Notes: a model not told the origin generated them from the letters alone. Shown: positions 1 through 8,739, counted from the stretch's first letter. The stretch: 64,000 nucleotides of DNA from Methylophilales bacterium LSUCC0135 (GCA_001704575.1 MCAW01000002.1:1-64000); one strand, 5' to 3'. Made by a program: numbers and translations.

Positions 1-120
1 ACGTGTGCGTAGTGACGGGTGGCTGTTTCGTATTCCACGTGGGCGGTGTTGATGGTGATGACGTGTGCGTAGTGACGGGTGGCTGTTTCGTATTCCACGT
101 GGGCGGTGTTGATGGTGATG
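1..120. repeat. Perfect 60-bp tandem duplication at the window edge
   Basis: Bases 1-60 and 61-120 are identical. The unit is a multiple of three and lies inside the tuf reading frame, so 20 residues of EF-Tu ([20 protein letters not shown]) would appear twice. Known EF-Tu proteins continue after this segment with the DCPGH G3 motif, not with a second copy. The unit length, exactly one 60-character text line at the very start of the sequence, points to an assembly or file artefact rather than biology. Confidence 0.95.
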
Positions 121-299
121 CCGCGAGCCTTTTCTTCTGGCGCTGCGTCAATGTCCGCATAGCCCTTGGCTTCGCCACCGAATTTCTTCGACAGAATGGT
201 GGTGATCGCCGCAGTCAATGTGGTCTTGCCGTGGTCAACGTGACCAATCGTGCCTACGTTTACGTGCGGTTTCGTCCGCTCGAATTTACCTTTTGCCAT
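1..299 (-). CDS. tuf: Elongation factor Tu, 5' part only
   Basis: EF-Tu is the GTPase that delivers aminoacyl-tRNA to the ribosome. The visible N-terminus starts [20 protein letters not shown] and has the P-loop GHVDHGKT at residues 19-26, followed by the switch I region ending in the [11 protein letters not shown] stretch. The start is supported by an AAAGGAAA Shine-Dalgarno sequence. The gene runs off the left edge. Its last visible 20 codons are duplicated in frame (see the repeat at 1-120), which would break the G domain if real. It lies directly downstream of four tRNA genes, the order seen in tufB regions of many proteobacteria, so cotranscription is likely. Confidence 0.93.
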   Translation of the reverse strand, partial: MAKGKFERTKPHVNVGTIGHVDHGKTTLTAAITTILSKKFGGEAKGYADIDAAPEEKARGITINTAHVEYETATRHYAHVITINTAHVEYETATRHYAH

Positions 300-390
300 A
301 ATCGTTTCCTTTAACTGACTTCTTTATCAAGTTAATCACATTAAGTGCAAGCCCGTTGAGCTGCGAACCACTTAACACCACACCAATCAA

Positions 391-465
<75 letters not shown>

Positions 466-490
466 GCTAAATATCTATGCCGGTTTTAAT

Positions 491-566
491 TGGAGCGGGC
501 GACGAGGTTCGAACTCGCGACATCTTGCTTGGAAGGCAAGTGCTCTACCAGCTGAGCTACACCCGC
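491..566 (-). tRNA. tRNA-Gly (anticodon TCC)
   Basis: The minus strand gives a 76-nt cloverleaf. GCGGGTG pairs with CGCCCGC (one G-T pair), CCA is encoded, the T-loop is GTTCGAAC, and the anticodon stem CTTGC/GCAAG holds a loop with TCC. Confidence 0.95.
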
Positions 567-647
567 TTCGATGAGCAAACTACCCGATCATCCAGTAAAA
601 AAAACCAGCGCCTATCGGCTCTTAATCTGATAATGCTAGTTGCTATA

Positions 648-734
<87 letters not shown>

Positions 735-796
735 CAACCGAACCCATGATTATGCTGATAATCTGACAGCGTGTCAAACGCTATGGAAAGGAATTC

Positions 797-872
797 TGGT
801 GCCGGATGTCGGAATCGAACTGACGACCTTCGCATTACAAGTGCGCTGCTCTACCAACTGAGCTAATCCGGC
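797..872 (-). tRNA. tRNA-Thr (anticodon TGT)
   Basis: A 76-nt cloverleaf on the minus strand. GCCGGAT pairs with ATCCGGC, CCA is encoded, and the anticodon loop CTTGTAA carries TGT. The first pair of the anticodon stem (27-43) appears to be a G-A mismatch. It is the first gene of the tRNA-tuf unit. Confidence 0.94.
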
Positions 873-881
873 AAAAACGTA

Positions 882-910
882 ATTTTATCGTATTACGCTT
901 ATTTAACCAA
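882..910 (-). promoter_or_regulatory. Candidate sigma-70 promoter of the tRNA-tuf unit
   Basis: Read on the minus strand, TTGGTT (905-910) and TAAAAT (882-887) are separated by 17 bp and lie just upstream of tRNA-Thr(TGT). The promoter overlaps the end of sspB. The same bases form a small hairpin (CGTAAT 878-883 with ATTACG 892-897, then a T-run) that could be a weak sspAB terminator. Both readings rest on sequence only. Confidence 0.5.
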
Positions 911-1336
911 CTTCAAAAATGGTTTCTTTTTGACTGGTTTTTCTTTTTCTTCTTGCCCCACGCCTTCGGGGGGCAACCCTTCCTCGCCTGACTGTACATT
1001 TCCCTGCCGGTCATCCATGGCCTCTTCTGACTGAAAAAACATGCCTTGACCATTTTCCCGGGCAAAAATACCGCGAACTGCATGCATGGGAACATACAGG
1101 TCACTGGCAACCCCGCCAAAACGCGCAGAAAACGTAACTGCCTCGTTGCCGATCAACAAGTTGCGCGTGGCTGAATAATTGATATTGAGCACAATCTCGC
1201 CATCCTTGACGTAAGCCGCAGGCGCCCTCACCGAGTCATCGACCGCCACCAGAAGATGTGGCGTCAAGCCGTTATCCGTGCACCATTCGTGCATGGCACG
1301 AATCATGTAGGGCTTGGTTGAAGTGAGCTCACTCAT
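899..1336 (-). CDS. sspB: ClpXP adaptor SspB
   Basis: SspB tethers ssrA-tagged proteins to the ClpXP protease in the cytoplasm. The 145-residue protein has the substrate-binding core in its first ~105 residues (start MSELTSTKPYMIRAMHEW, then NINYSATRNL and the RFGG segment). A variable acidic linker follows, and the last eight residues are KPFLKLVK, which resembles the C-terminal ClpX-docking tail of the family. It lies 4 bp downstream of sspA, as in E. coli, so the two form an operon. Confidence 0.93.
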   Translation of the reverse strand: MSELTSTKPYMIRAMHEWCTDNGLTPHLLVAVDDSVRAPAAYVKDGEIVLNINYSATRNLLIGNEAVTFSARFGGVASDLYVPMHAVRGIFARENGQGMFFQSEEAMDDRQGNVQSGEEGLPPEGVGQEEKEKPVKKKPFLKLVK

Positions 1337-1340
1337 CAGC

Positions 1341-1940
1341 TTACTTACGCATTGCCTTTTCGGAAGGCGTCATCGCTTCAATATACGCCGGGCGAGAGAA
1401 TATACGTTCTGCGTATTTTAGTAAAGGTGCTGCCTGCTTGGGCAACTCTATGCCGTAATGCCCGAGACGCCAGAGTAGCGGCGCAATTGCAACATCCAGC
1501 ATGGAAAACTCATCGCCGAGCATGTACTGCTGTTTGGTAAACAAAGGCACAATCTGCGTCAAATTATCACGTATGGCTGCACGCGCCTTGTCGGCAAGCT
1601 TCTGGTCACCAGATTCAATATCTGCAATATGACTGAAAAGCTGCTCTTCAAAATTATGCAGAAACAGGCGAGCGCGGGCGCGCATGACTGGGTCAGCCGG
1701 CATCAATTGCGGGTGAGGAAAACGCTCGTCAATATATTCGTTGATGATATTCGCCTGCTGCAAAACCAGATCGCGCTCGACCAGCACCGGCACCTCATTA
1801 TGAGGATTGATGACCGCCAGATCTTCGGGCTTGTTGGCAAGATCGACATCAATGACTTGAAAATCCATGCCTTTTTCAAAAAGCACGATACGACAACGGT
1901 GACTGTACGGGTCCGTAGTGCCTGAATATAAAGTCATCAT
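1341..1940 (-). CDS. sspA: Stringent starvation protein A
   Basis: SspA is a glutathione-S-transferase-fold protein that binds RNA polymerase in known cases and has no transferase activity. The protein is 199 residues. It has a thioredoxin-like N-terminal domain (TLYSGTTDPYSHRCRIVL near the start, then NPHNEVPVL) and an all-helical C-terminal domain. The PHP motif at residues 75-77 matches the surface pocket that matters in E. coli SspA. Two ATG codons are adjacent (1940 and 1937); an AAGGAA lies 10-13 bases upstream. It is followed by sspB and separated from petABC by a terminator. Confidence 0.93.
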   Translation of the reverse strand: MMTLYSGTTDPYSHRCRIVLFEKGMDFQVIDVDLANKPEDLAVINPHNEVPVLVERDLVLQQANIINEYIDERFPHPQLMPADPVMRARARLFLHNFEEQLFSHIADIESGDQKLADKARAAIRDNLTQIVPLFTKQQYMLGDEFSMLDVAIAPLLWRLGHYGIELPKQAAPLLKYAERIFSRPAYIEAMTPSEKAMRK

Positions 1941-1960
1941 AATTGCGGGTTCCTTAAACT

Positions 1961-2006
1961 AAAATGCAAAACGGGAGCGGCTTCCATCGATTGGAAGCCG
2001 CTCCCG
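1961..2006 (-). terminator. Rho-independent terminator after petC
   Basis: A perfect 15-bp stem (1972-1986 with 1992-2006) with a 5-base loop ends in TTTTGCATTTTA when read leftward. It starts about 10 bases past the petC stop and lies before sspA, so it closes the bc1 operon. Confidence 0.88.
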
Positions 2007-2016
2007 CCGGTTAGAT

Positions 2017-2781
2017 TTAATGTATATCTTTCCAGAATTCTTTCTTGAGGTAATACGAAACGACAAACAGCAACCCCAGGAACAGCAAAACAAAAACACC
2101 CAACTTCTTGCGATCCATCTGCGCAGGCTCAGCCATGTATACCATGTAATTCACGAGATCAGCGATCGCGAGGTCGTACTCCGCAGGCGTCATACTACCC
2201 GGCTTGTCCAGCACGAGGCGATGCGCCTCCGCTTTCACTCCATTTGCATCAACATGCTCTTCGACCTTCATTACTTGCTGACCCTGCAACTCCCACAGAA
2301 TGTGCGGCATGCCCACATTAGGGAAAACCGTATTATTCCAGCCGGTAGGCCTCGTGGGGTCGCGATAGAAACCACGCAGATAGGTATAAAGCCAATCCGC
2401 CGTTCTTGCACGCGCCTCAACCGTCAGATCAGGTGGAACAACGCCGAACCATGCCTTGGCATCAGGCTTGGCCATTGCCACCTGCATGGTGTCACCAACC
2501 TTCTCGGCAGTAAAAAGCAGATTTTCTCTGATTTGCTCTTCACTGAGCCCGATGTCCGTCAGCCGGTTATAACGCATGTAATTGGCGCTATGGCAATTCA
2601 GGCAGTAATTGACAAAGAGCTTCGCACCCCGTTGTAAAGACTCCTGGTTGTTGAGATTCACAGGGGCCTTGTCCAGATGGACATCTGCACCAGCAGCACT
2701 CACATAAGCCGGCATCGCCAGTAGAGCTGCCGCCAGAATTCCATGCCTGACTACGTCAACAATTTTTTGATACATCATCAT
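2017..2781 (-). CDS. petC: Cytochrome c1 of the bc1 complex
   Basis: Cytochrome c1 carries electrons from the Rieske protein to soluble cytochrome c at the periplasmic face of the inner membrane. The 254-residue precursor has a Sec signal in residues 1-30, a haem c site CLNCH at 60-64, a likely axial Met in the GMPHILWE segment, and one C-terminal membrane anchor (about residues 225-246). Its start overlaps the petB stop by 4 bp, so the two are translationally coupled. Haem attachment would need the CcsB/ResB system encoded at 23479-26610. Confidence 0.95.
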   Translation of the reverse strand: MMMYQKIVDVVRHGILAAALLAMPAYVSAAGADVHLDKAPVNLNNQESLQRGAKLFVNYCLNCHSANYMRYNRLTDIGLSEEQIRENLLFTAEKVGDTMQVAMAKPDAKAWFGVVPPDLTVEARARTADWLYTYLRGFYRDPTRPTGWNNTVFPNVGMPHILWELQGQQVMKVEEHVDANGVKAEAHRLVLDKPGSMTPAEYDLAIADLVNYMVYMAEPAQMDRKKLGVFVLLFLGLLFVVSYYLKKEFWKDIH

Positions 2782-4073
2782 ACGGTGACCCTTTCAGGCA
2801 CTGGTTTTGTTTTGTCTTTCTTCGTATACCAAGGCATCAGAATAAAGAAGAGGAAATATGTCAGCGTGAAAATACGCGCTACCACAGTGGCACGGTCGAC
2901 ACCACCAACAATCCAGGTGCTTGCATCAAACACGCCCCAAACGTTAGACGGTTTGGTACCAAGATAACCGAGCACGATGAAACTGATGACAAACAATGCC
3001 AGCCACTTTTTGTAAAGAGCCCCGCGATAACGGATGGATTTCACCGGACTACGATCAAGCCAGGGCAACAGCGCAAATATCACGACTGACAGACCCATGG
3101 CTGCGACGCCAGGAAACTGGGAATTGAAGATCGGCGGCACGGCACGCAGTATCGAGTAGTAGGGTGTGAAATACCATACTGGCGCAATATGCGCAGGTGT
3201 CTGCAGAGGGTCGGCGGGAATGAAATTATTGGCCTCAAGGAAGTAGCCCCCCATCTCAGGCGCAAAAAACAGAATGGCCGAGAATACAATCAGAAACACC
3301 GAAACGCCAACAATATCCTTGACCGTGTAATAAGGGTGGAATGGAATGCCATCCAGCGGAATATGTGTCTTTGGATCTTTCTTTTCCTTGATTTCGATAC
3401 CATCCGGGTTGTTCGAACCCACTTCATGCAAAGCAATCAAGTGCGCCACCACCAAAGCCAGTAACACCAGGGGCAAGGCGATCACGTGAAAGGCAAAGAA
3501 GCGATTCAAGGTTGCATCAGAAACCACGTAGTCACCCCGCAACCATTCGGAAACATCAGGACCGATAAAAGGAATGGAAGTGAACAGATTGATAATCACC
3601 TGGGCACCCCAATAGGACATTTGCCCCCACGGCAAGAGATAGCCGAAGAAAGCCTCGCCCATCAACACCAGGAAAATACCGACACCAAAGAGCCAGATCA
3701 ATTCACGTGGCGCACGATATGAACCATAGATCAGGCCACGGAACATGTGCAGATAAACCACCACGAAGAACATGGAAGCCCCGGTGGAATGCATGTAGCG
3801 AATCAACCAGCCCCAGGAAACATCACGCATGATGTATTCAACCGAACCAAAGGCCAGGTTTGCATCCGGCTTGTAATGCATGGTCAGAAAGATGCCGGTA
3901 ACAATCTGCAGCACCAATACCAGCAAGGCCAGAGAACCGAAAAAATACCAGAAGTTAAAGTTCTTTGGCGCGTAGTATTCAGTCAGATGCGCCTTGATAT
4001 TAGCGGTCAGCGGGAAGCGCTTGTCAACCCAGGCCAGAGTTCCCGCCATGCATTTTTCTACGTTTTTCATCAT
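2778..4073 (-). CDS. petB: Cytochrome b of the bc1 complex
   Basis: This subunit holds haems bL and bH and both quinone sites. The 431-residue polytopic protein has the haem-ligand histidines near residues 95, 109, 196 and 211, and the usual GYLLPWGQMSYWG stretch. The Qo-site motif reads PVWY instead of the better known PEWY, a variant also recalled from other beta/gammaproteobacteria. The protein is one full-length polypeptide, not split as in b6f. It is flanked by petA (2 bp upstream) and petC (4-bp overlap). Confidence 0.95.
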   Translation of the reverse strand: MMKNVEKCMAGTLAWVDKRFPLTANIKAHLTEYYAPKNFNFWYFFGSLALLVLVLQIVTGIFLTMHYKPDANLAFGSVEYIMRDVSWGWLIRYMHSTGASMFFVVVYLHMFRGLIYGSYRAPRELIWLFGVGIFLVLMGEAFFGYLLPWGQMSYWGAQVIINLFTSIPFIGPDVSEWLRGDYVVSDATLNRFFAFHVIALPLVLLALVVAHLIALHEVGSNNPDGIEIKEKKDPKTHIPLDGIPFHPYYTVKDIVGVSVFLIVFSAILFFAPEMGGYFLEANNFIPADPLQTPAHIAPVWYFTPYYSILRAVPPIFNSQFPGVAAMGLSVVIFALLPWLDRSPVKSIRYRGALYKKWLALFVISFIVLGYLGTKPSNVWGVFDASTWIVGGVDRATVVARIFTLTYFLFFILMPWYTKKDKTKPVPERVTV

Positions 4074-4075
4074 GG

Positions 4076-4672
4076 CTATGCTGCCCCCTCGCTGTGTTCA
4101 CCAATCAACAATATCGCATCACTTAAATACTTGTGGGGCGGAACCACCAGGTTGGTGGGAGCCGGCGAACCCTTGAATACGCGGCCCGCCAGGTCAAACT
4201 TGGAACCGTGACAGGGGCAGAAAAAGCCACCCTGCCAATCACCGCCCATATCACCGCCCGGCTGCAATTTGGGTGATGGCGAGCAACCAAGGTGAGTACA
4301 TACTCCCTCCATCACCATCAAATTCGGCCTGATCGAACGGGTTGGATTCTTGCAGTATTCCGGCTGTTGACTAGTCACTTCGAGCTTGGGGTCGGTCAGA
4401 TTCTCATCGTGTCCGGACAGCGTTTTAGCCATATCATCGGTCAGGTTCACCACCCAAACAGGCTTTCCTCGCCACTCGACCGTTACCATGGCACCCGGCT
4501 CGATCTTGCTGACATCGACCTCAACTGGAGCCCCCGCAGCTCTGGCACGCGCACTGGGCAACATGCTGCTTATAAAAGGTACCGCGACTGCGGCAGCCGC
4601 AACCCCGCCAACGGCGGTGGTGGCAGCGATCAAGAATCTCCGCTTACCCTGATCAACTGGTTGATTTGCCAT
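4076..4672 (-). CDS. petA: Rieske iron-sulfur protein of the bc1 complex
   Basis: The 198-residue protein carries the [2Fe-2S] cluster that takes electrons from ubiquinol. The two cluster motifs, CTHLGC and CPCHGS, are intact. The N-terminus has a twin-arginine signal (GKRRFLIAA) followed by a membrane anchor, so the protein is a predicted substrate of the TatABC system at 6741-8057. It is the first gene of petABC, with an AAGGG Shine-Dalgarno sequence. The 129 bases upstream hold a small hairpin (GGCTGA/TCAGCC) but no clear promoter. Confidence 0.95.
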   Translation of the reverse strand: MANQPVDQGKRRFLIAATTAVGGVAAAAVAVPFISSMLPSARARAAGAPVEVDVSKIEPGAMVTVEWRGKPVWVVNLTDDMAKTLSGHDENLTDPKLEVTSQQPEYCKNPTRSIRPNLMVMEGVCTHLGCSPSPKLQPGGDMGGDWQGGFFCPCHGSKFDLAGRVFKGSPAPTNLVVPPHKYLSDAILLIGEHSEGAA

Positions 4673-4801
4673 TACTTGCCCTTAATAATTGTTCGCCGGG
4701 TCCGCCCCCATTAACCTGCATTTCGCACATTTACGGTGGCTGAACTTGTCAGCCTTCTATTTTACAGTCTCGGCATTAAAATTTAAACCATTATCCACTT
4801 G

Positions 4802-5548
4802 TCAAACCGGGCTATCGATATCGATAAATTCATGATGAAGGCCGAATCTGGCAGAAAGATGACGACCAAGCGCCTGTACTCCATATCTTTCGGTCGCATG
4901 ATGACCTGCAGCGATGTAGGCGACGCCAGACTCCCGCGCCAGATGCACTGTCTGCTCTGAAATCTCGCCACTGATAAAAAGATCGACCCCCAACTCAATC
5001 GCCTGCTGCATGAAATCCTGCGCCGCACCGGTACACCACGCAACACGCCGCAGAAGACGCTTTTCATCGCCTATCATCAGGCAATGGCGCCCAAGCACCA
5101 ACTCAAGCCTCCCAAGAAACTGTTGCAGCGGCACTTCATGCGGCAAGCGGCCGTATACCAGCAAAGACTGCTCGCCGGCACGACCTTCGATATCGATCCC
5201 CATCAACTGCCCAAGCTGAGCATTGTTGCCAAGCTCAGGGTGCGCGTCGAGAGGCAGATGATATGCCACCAGATTGATTTCATGATCGAGCAAAAAGCGA
5301 ATGCGTTTTTGTTTGATACCGATAATGCGCGGGTCTTCGTTTCGCCAGAAAAAGCCGTGATGCACAAGCACCATGTCAGCATCCGTAGCGCGAGCCGCTT
5401 CGAACAAGGCCATATTGGCCGTAACACCGCTGACGATGCGCTTGATCTGCTGCCGGCCCTCGACTTGAAGGCCGTTAGGGCAGTAATCACGAAAGCGCTC
5501 AGGCTCCAGGATTTGTCCGGTATAATCCAATAATTCTTTAATATTCAT
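4802..5548 (-). CDS. Nif3-like dinuclear metal centre protein
   Basis: This 248-residue protein belongs to the Nif3/YbgI family, annotated elsewhere as a GTP cyclohydrolase I type 2 homologue. The true function is not settled. Metal-binding signatures are visible: VHHGFFW near residue 63 and the C-terminal GHHATERYG segment. Its start lies 29 bp from the divergent protease gene at 5578. It precedes petABC in the same direction but is separated from petA by 129 bp. Confidence 0.88.
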   Translation of the reverse strand: MNIKELLDYTGQILEPERFRDYCPNGLQVEGRQQIKRIVSGVTANMALFEAARATDADMVLVHHGFFWRNEDPRIIGIKQKRIRFLLDHEINLVAYHLPLDAHPELGNNAQLGQLMGIDIEGRAGEQSLLVYGRLPHEVPLQQFLGRLELVLGRHCLMIGDEKRLLRRVAWCTGAAQDFMQQAIELGVDLFISGEISEQTVHLARESGVAYIAAGHHATERYGVQALGRHLSARFGLHHEFIDIDSPV

Positions 5549-5577
5549 TATGTTTCACCTTCTTCACAACAGTCCAT

Positions 5578-6744
5578 ATGAAAAAACTCTGGCTTATTTT
5601 TGCACAGGCCGTGACCGTCAGTCTCGGCGCATTGTTTGTGCTGCAAACCTTTTATCCCGAACTGGTCGGCAAATCGCTCAAACCCGTCAACGAACAACCG
5701 GTCACGGTGAATCAGTTTTCTGCCGAGAAGATCATTCATGCCGAAGGCTCTTACAGCGAAGCCGCGAAGAAGGCCATGCCTGCTGTGGTCAACATATTCA
5801 CCAGCAAGAAGTCAGCCCCCAGAGCACGCCATCCATTCATGGACGATCCTTTGTTCCGGCATTTCTTTGGCGATCAATTCGATGAAGAACAGCGATCGGA
5901 CAATAGTTTGGGCTCCGGTGTCATCGTCAGCCCGCAGGGTTACATCATTACCAATCACCACGTTATTGAATCGGCCGATGAAATCGAAGTTGCTTTCGCA
6001 GATGGCCGCACGATGCCTGCCACCATCGTTGGCACCGACCCGGAAACCGACCTTGCCGTACTCAAAGTGGATGCCAAAGACCTGCCGGCAATCACACTGG
6101 CGGACCCCGACCAGTCGCATGTTGGTGACGTCGTGCTGGCCATCGGTAATCCATTTGGCGTCGGCCAGACCGTGACCCAAGGCATTATCAGTGCTCTGGG
6201 ACGCAGCCATCTCGGCATCAACACATTCGAGAATTTCATCCAGACCGACGCTTCGATCAATCCCGGCAACTCGGGCGGCGCACTGGTAGATACCAGCGGT
6301 CATCTGGTTGGCGTCAATAGTGCCATTTATTCACGTAGCGGTGGCTCCATGGGCATCGGCTTTGCCATTCCAGTCAGCCTGGCCAAACAAGTCATGGAGC
6401 AAATCATCCGCCAAGGCAGCGTAGTCAGGGGCTGGGTAGGCATAGAGGCGCAGGACATCACACCACAACTGGCAGAATCCTTCCGCTTGTCGCACACACG
6501 AGGCTCATTGATAGCCGGCGTCCTGCGCAACAGCCCGGCAGAAAAAGCCGGACTGAAACCGGGTGACATCCTGCTTGAAATCAACGGCAACAAGGTGACC
6601 GACAGTTCAACCATGCTGAATCTGATTGCCAACCTGCAGCCTGATGAAAAAGCGACACTGAAAATTGCCAGAGACCAGCGCGAGATCAACGTCACAGTGA
6701 TCATCGGCAAACGTCCGACGCCGAAACTTGCCCAGCAACGTTAA
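5578..6744 (+). CDS. DegS/DegQ-type periplasmic serine protease
   Basis: A trypsin-fold HtrA family protease, 388 residues. An N-terminal hydrophobic segment (residues 4-26) works as a signal anchor or signal peptide. The catalytic triad is visible as His128 (TNHHV), Asp158 (ETDLAVLK) and Ser232 (GNSGGA). A single PDZ domain covers about residues 285-375, closer to DegS than to DegP/DegQ, which have two. Its stop codon shares the palindrome TTAA (6741-6744) with the convergent tatC stop. Only 29 bp separate it from the divergent Nif3 gene, so its promoter must lie inside that gene. No good Shine-Dalgarno sequence is seen. Confidence 0.9.
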   Translation: MKKLWLIFAQAVTVSLGALFVLQTFYPELVGKSLKPVNEQPVTVNQFSAEKIIHAEGSYSEAAKKAMPAVVNIFTSKKSAPRARHPFMDDPLFRHFFGDQFDEEQRSDNSLGSGVIVSPQGYIITNHHVIESADEIEVAFADGRTMPATIVGTDPETDLAVLKVDAKDLPAITLADPDQSHVGDVVLAIGNPFGVGQTVTQGIISALGRSHLGINTFENFIQTDASINPGNSGGALVDTSGHLVGVNSAIYSRSGGSMGIGFAIPVSLAKQVMEQIIRQGSVVRGWVGIEAQDITPQLAESFRLSHTRGSLIAGVLRNSPAEKAGLKPGDILLEINGNKVTDSSTMLNLIANLQPDEKATLKIARDQREINVTVIIGKRPTPKLAQQR

Positions 6745-7493
6745 CTTTTGATCTTTCTTCGCTCCATGAAGCCGGCAACAAAAATCCCGGCTTCATAGAG
6801 CACCCATAGCGGTATCGCCAGCATGAACTGGGAAATGATATCCGGTGGGGTAAAAATGGCTCCTAGTACAAATGCGCCGACAATCACGTAGGAACGGATG
6901 TTCTTGAGCGTGGCGATCCGGACGAGGCCGAATCCAACCAGCGCAATCACGGCAATCGGCACTTCAAATGCCAGCCCGAATGCCATGAACAGTGTAATGA
7001 CAAAATCCAGATAGCTGCCAATATCTGTCATCACTGCCACACCCTGTGGCGCATAACCTGTAATGAAACCGAAAACCACGGGGAATACGAGAAAATAGGC
7101 GAAAGCCATGCCTGCGAGAAACAACAAGGTGCTGGCAATCACCAGAGGCAGCATGAACCGCCTTTCGTGCGCATAAAGACCCGGTGCAACAAAGGCCCAT
7201 GCCTGATAGAGCGTGTGCGGCAACGACACAACGAAAGCGGCAAGCATCGCCATCTTCAACGGTACAAAAAATGGCGTGGTCACTTCAGTCGCAATCATCT
7301 GGCCGCCAGCCGGCAGCTTGGCAAGCAATGGCTGCGCCAATAGCGTGTAAATCTGATCAGCAAACGGAAACAGCACGAGAAACGTCAGTACGATACCGAG
7401 CACGGTACGCAACAGGCGATCACGCAACTCAATCAGGTGCGACAAAAAAGTCTCAGTGCCACTGACCTCTTGCTCATTTCCGTCAATCGCCAT
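6741..7493 (-). CDS. tatC: Sec-independent translocase subunit TatC
   Basis: TatC is the six-helix inner-membrane receptor for twin-arginine signal peptides. The 250-residue protein has the N-terminal HLIELRDRLLR motif and six hydrophobic segments. Its start overlaps tatB by 11 bp. Two likely substrates, the Rieske protein and SoxY, are encoded in this window. Confidence 0.95.
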   Translation of the reverse strand: MAIDGNEQEVSGTETFLSHLIELRDRLLRTVLGIVLTFLVLFPFADQIYTLLAQPLLAKLPAGGQMIATEVTTPFFVPLKMAMLAAFVVSLPHTLYQAWAFVAPGLYAHERRFMLPLVIASTLLFLAGMAFAYFLVFPVVFGFITGYAPQGVAVMTDIGSYLDFVITLFMAFGLAFEVPIAVIALVGFGLVRIATLKNIRSYVIVGAFVLGAIFTPPDIISQFMLAIPLWVLYEAGIFVAGFMERRKIKS

Positions 7494-7830
7494 GACGTTT
7501 CTGGTCCGATTCAGGAAGATTTGTCTGCGCAGCGGACGGCGCTTTCCCAGACCTTACATCCTGCTCGATGCCGGTGAGGCTGGAATGAATAGTATTTTCG
7601 ATTTCGTTTTTGAATTCTTGCGATTCCTGCCTAATACCGCGCTGCAGTTTCTGCAAATCGTCCAGCTCCAGCTCGCGCTCGATATCATGCTTGACGTTGG
7701 CCACATAGCGTTGCATGCGTCCGACCAATGAACCCAAGGTACGCGCCACTCGGGGCAGCTTTTCCGGGCCGATGACGATGAGCGCGACGATCGCGATAAT
7801 GACCAGCTCGGAAAATGCAATGTCAAACAA
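7483..7830 (-). CDS. tatB: Sec-independent translocase subunit TatB
   Basis: TatB works with TatC in signal-peptide recognition. The 115-residue protein begins MFDIAFSELVIIAIVALIV, a single membrane helix followed by the GPEKLP hinge and an amphipathic helix, as in the family. The start codon is TTG (7828-7830). No in-frame ATG gives the conserved N-terminus, so TTG is the only sensible choice. It sits between tatA (8-bp gap) and tatC (11-bp overlap). Confidence 0.92.
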   Translation of the reverse strand: MFDIAFSELVIIAIVALIVIGPEKLPRVARTLGSLVGRMQRYVANVKHDIERELELDDLQKLQRGIRQESQEFKNEIENTIHSSLTGIEQDVRSGKAPSAAQTNLPESDQKRHGD

Positions 7831-7838
7831 GGTGGAAT

Positions 7839-8057
7839 CTACTGCCTGGTTTTGTTGGTCACTTCGCCTTCGACCGTCTCGGTCCTGTTCTGGCCATCAA
7901 GCTTTGCCGATACCTGTTCGTCCTTGACTGCATCCTTGAAATTCTTGACGGCACCACCGACATCACTGCCAATGTTGCGCAATTTTTTGGTACCAAAAAT
8001 CAACACCACCACCAGAAGCACGATCAGCCAGTGCCAGATACTAAATGCGCCCATCAT
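7839..8057 (-). CDS. tatA: Sec-independent translocase subunit TatA
   Basis: TatA forms the protein-conducting assembly of the Tat pathway. The 72-residue protein has one N-terminal membrane helix ([15 protein letters not shown]), the [18 protein letters not shown] amphipathic helix and a charged tail. AGGAG lies just upstream of two adjacent ATG codons. It is first in tatABC and 14 bp downstream of hinT. Confidence 0.95.
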   Translation of the reverse strand: MMGAFSIWHWLIVLLVVVLIFGTKKLRNIGSDVGGAVKNFKDAVKDEQVSAKLDGQNRTETVEGEVTNKTRQ

Positions 8058-8071
8058 TGCTCTCCTGAATA

Positions 8072-8404
8072 TTAGGTTTTGGGTAAAGTCTGCCCGCCGC
8101 CGAATACATGGACGTGCAGATGAAAAACTTCCTGACCGCCTTCGCGGCCGGTATTGATCATGGTACGAAATCCGTTCAAACCCTGCTGCCTGGCAAGCTC
8201 CGGTGCCAGCAACAGCATTTTACCCAGCAGCGCCTGCTGCCCCGCATCGCAATCGACAAGGCTCTCGATATGCTGCTTGGGTACGATGAGAAAATGCACC
8301 GGTGCAATCGGGCGAATATCATTAAAGGCGATGAGTTCATCATCCTCGTATATCTTGCTGGATGGAATGTCACCGGCGATGATTTTGCAGAAAATGCAGT
8401 TCAT
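8072..8404 (-). CDS. hinT: HIT family nucleotide phosphoramidase HinT
   Basis: HIT proteins hydrolyse AMP-linked phosphoramidates. The 110-residue protein begins [17 protein letters not shown] and has the histidine triad HLHVHVFGG near its C-terminus. I chose the ATG at 8404, with AAGGTC upstream, over an in-frame TTG at 8422 that overlaps hisE. A hinT gene between hisE and tatA is a common proteobacterial arrangement. Confidence 0.93.
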   Translation of the reverse strand: MNCIFCKIIAGDIPSSKIYEDDELIAFNDIRPIAPVHFLIVPKQHIESLVDCDAGQQALLGKMLLLAPELARQQGLNGFRTMINTGREGGQEVFHLHVHVFGGGQTLPKT

Positions 8405-8418
8405 GGTGTTCGACCTTG

Positions 8419-8739
8419 TCAATCCTGACGCCGGCTCAACTTCTCTTCAATGCCGGACAAGCCCTCGCGGCGCGCCAGCTCGTTCAGCACATCCTGCGGC
8501 TTGAGTCCGGCATGGGCCAGCATGACCATACAATGGAACCACAAATCAGCGGTCTCGTAGATGATTTTTTCCGCATCGCCATCCTTGGCCGCAATAATCG
8601 TTTCCGCCGCCTCTTCACCGACTTTTTTCAGAATGCCGTCCAGTCCTTTGCTGTAGAGCTTCGCCACATAAGAGCTCTGAGGATCAGCCGCTTTACGCTG
8701 TTCGAGAAGTTCAGCCAATCGGTCGAGGACATCATTCAT
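8419..8739 (-). CDS. hisE: Phosphoribosyl-ATP pyrophosphatase
   Basis: HisE hydrolyses PR-ATP to PR-AMP, the second step of histidine synthesis. The 106-residue all-helical protein shows the [14 protein letters not shown] and [14 protein letters not shown] motifs of the MazG-like family. It is separate from hisI, with an 8-bp overlap, whereas the enterobacterial enzyme is fused. Confidence 0.94.
   Translation of the reverse strand: MNDVLDRLAELLEQRKAADPQSSYVAKLYSKGLDGILKKVGEEAAETIIAAKDGDAEKIIYETADLWFHCMVMLAHAGLKPQDVLNELARREGLSGIEEKLSRRQD

Noticed and set aside
4735-4775. GGCTGA/TCAGCC hairpin between petA and the Nif3-family gene
   Set aside because: The stem is only 6 bp and has no T-run on the minus strand, so it does not qualify as a terminator for the leftward Nif3-family transcript.
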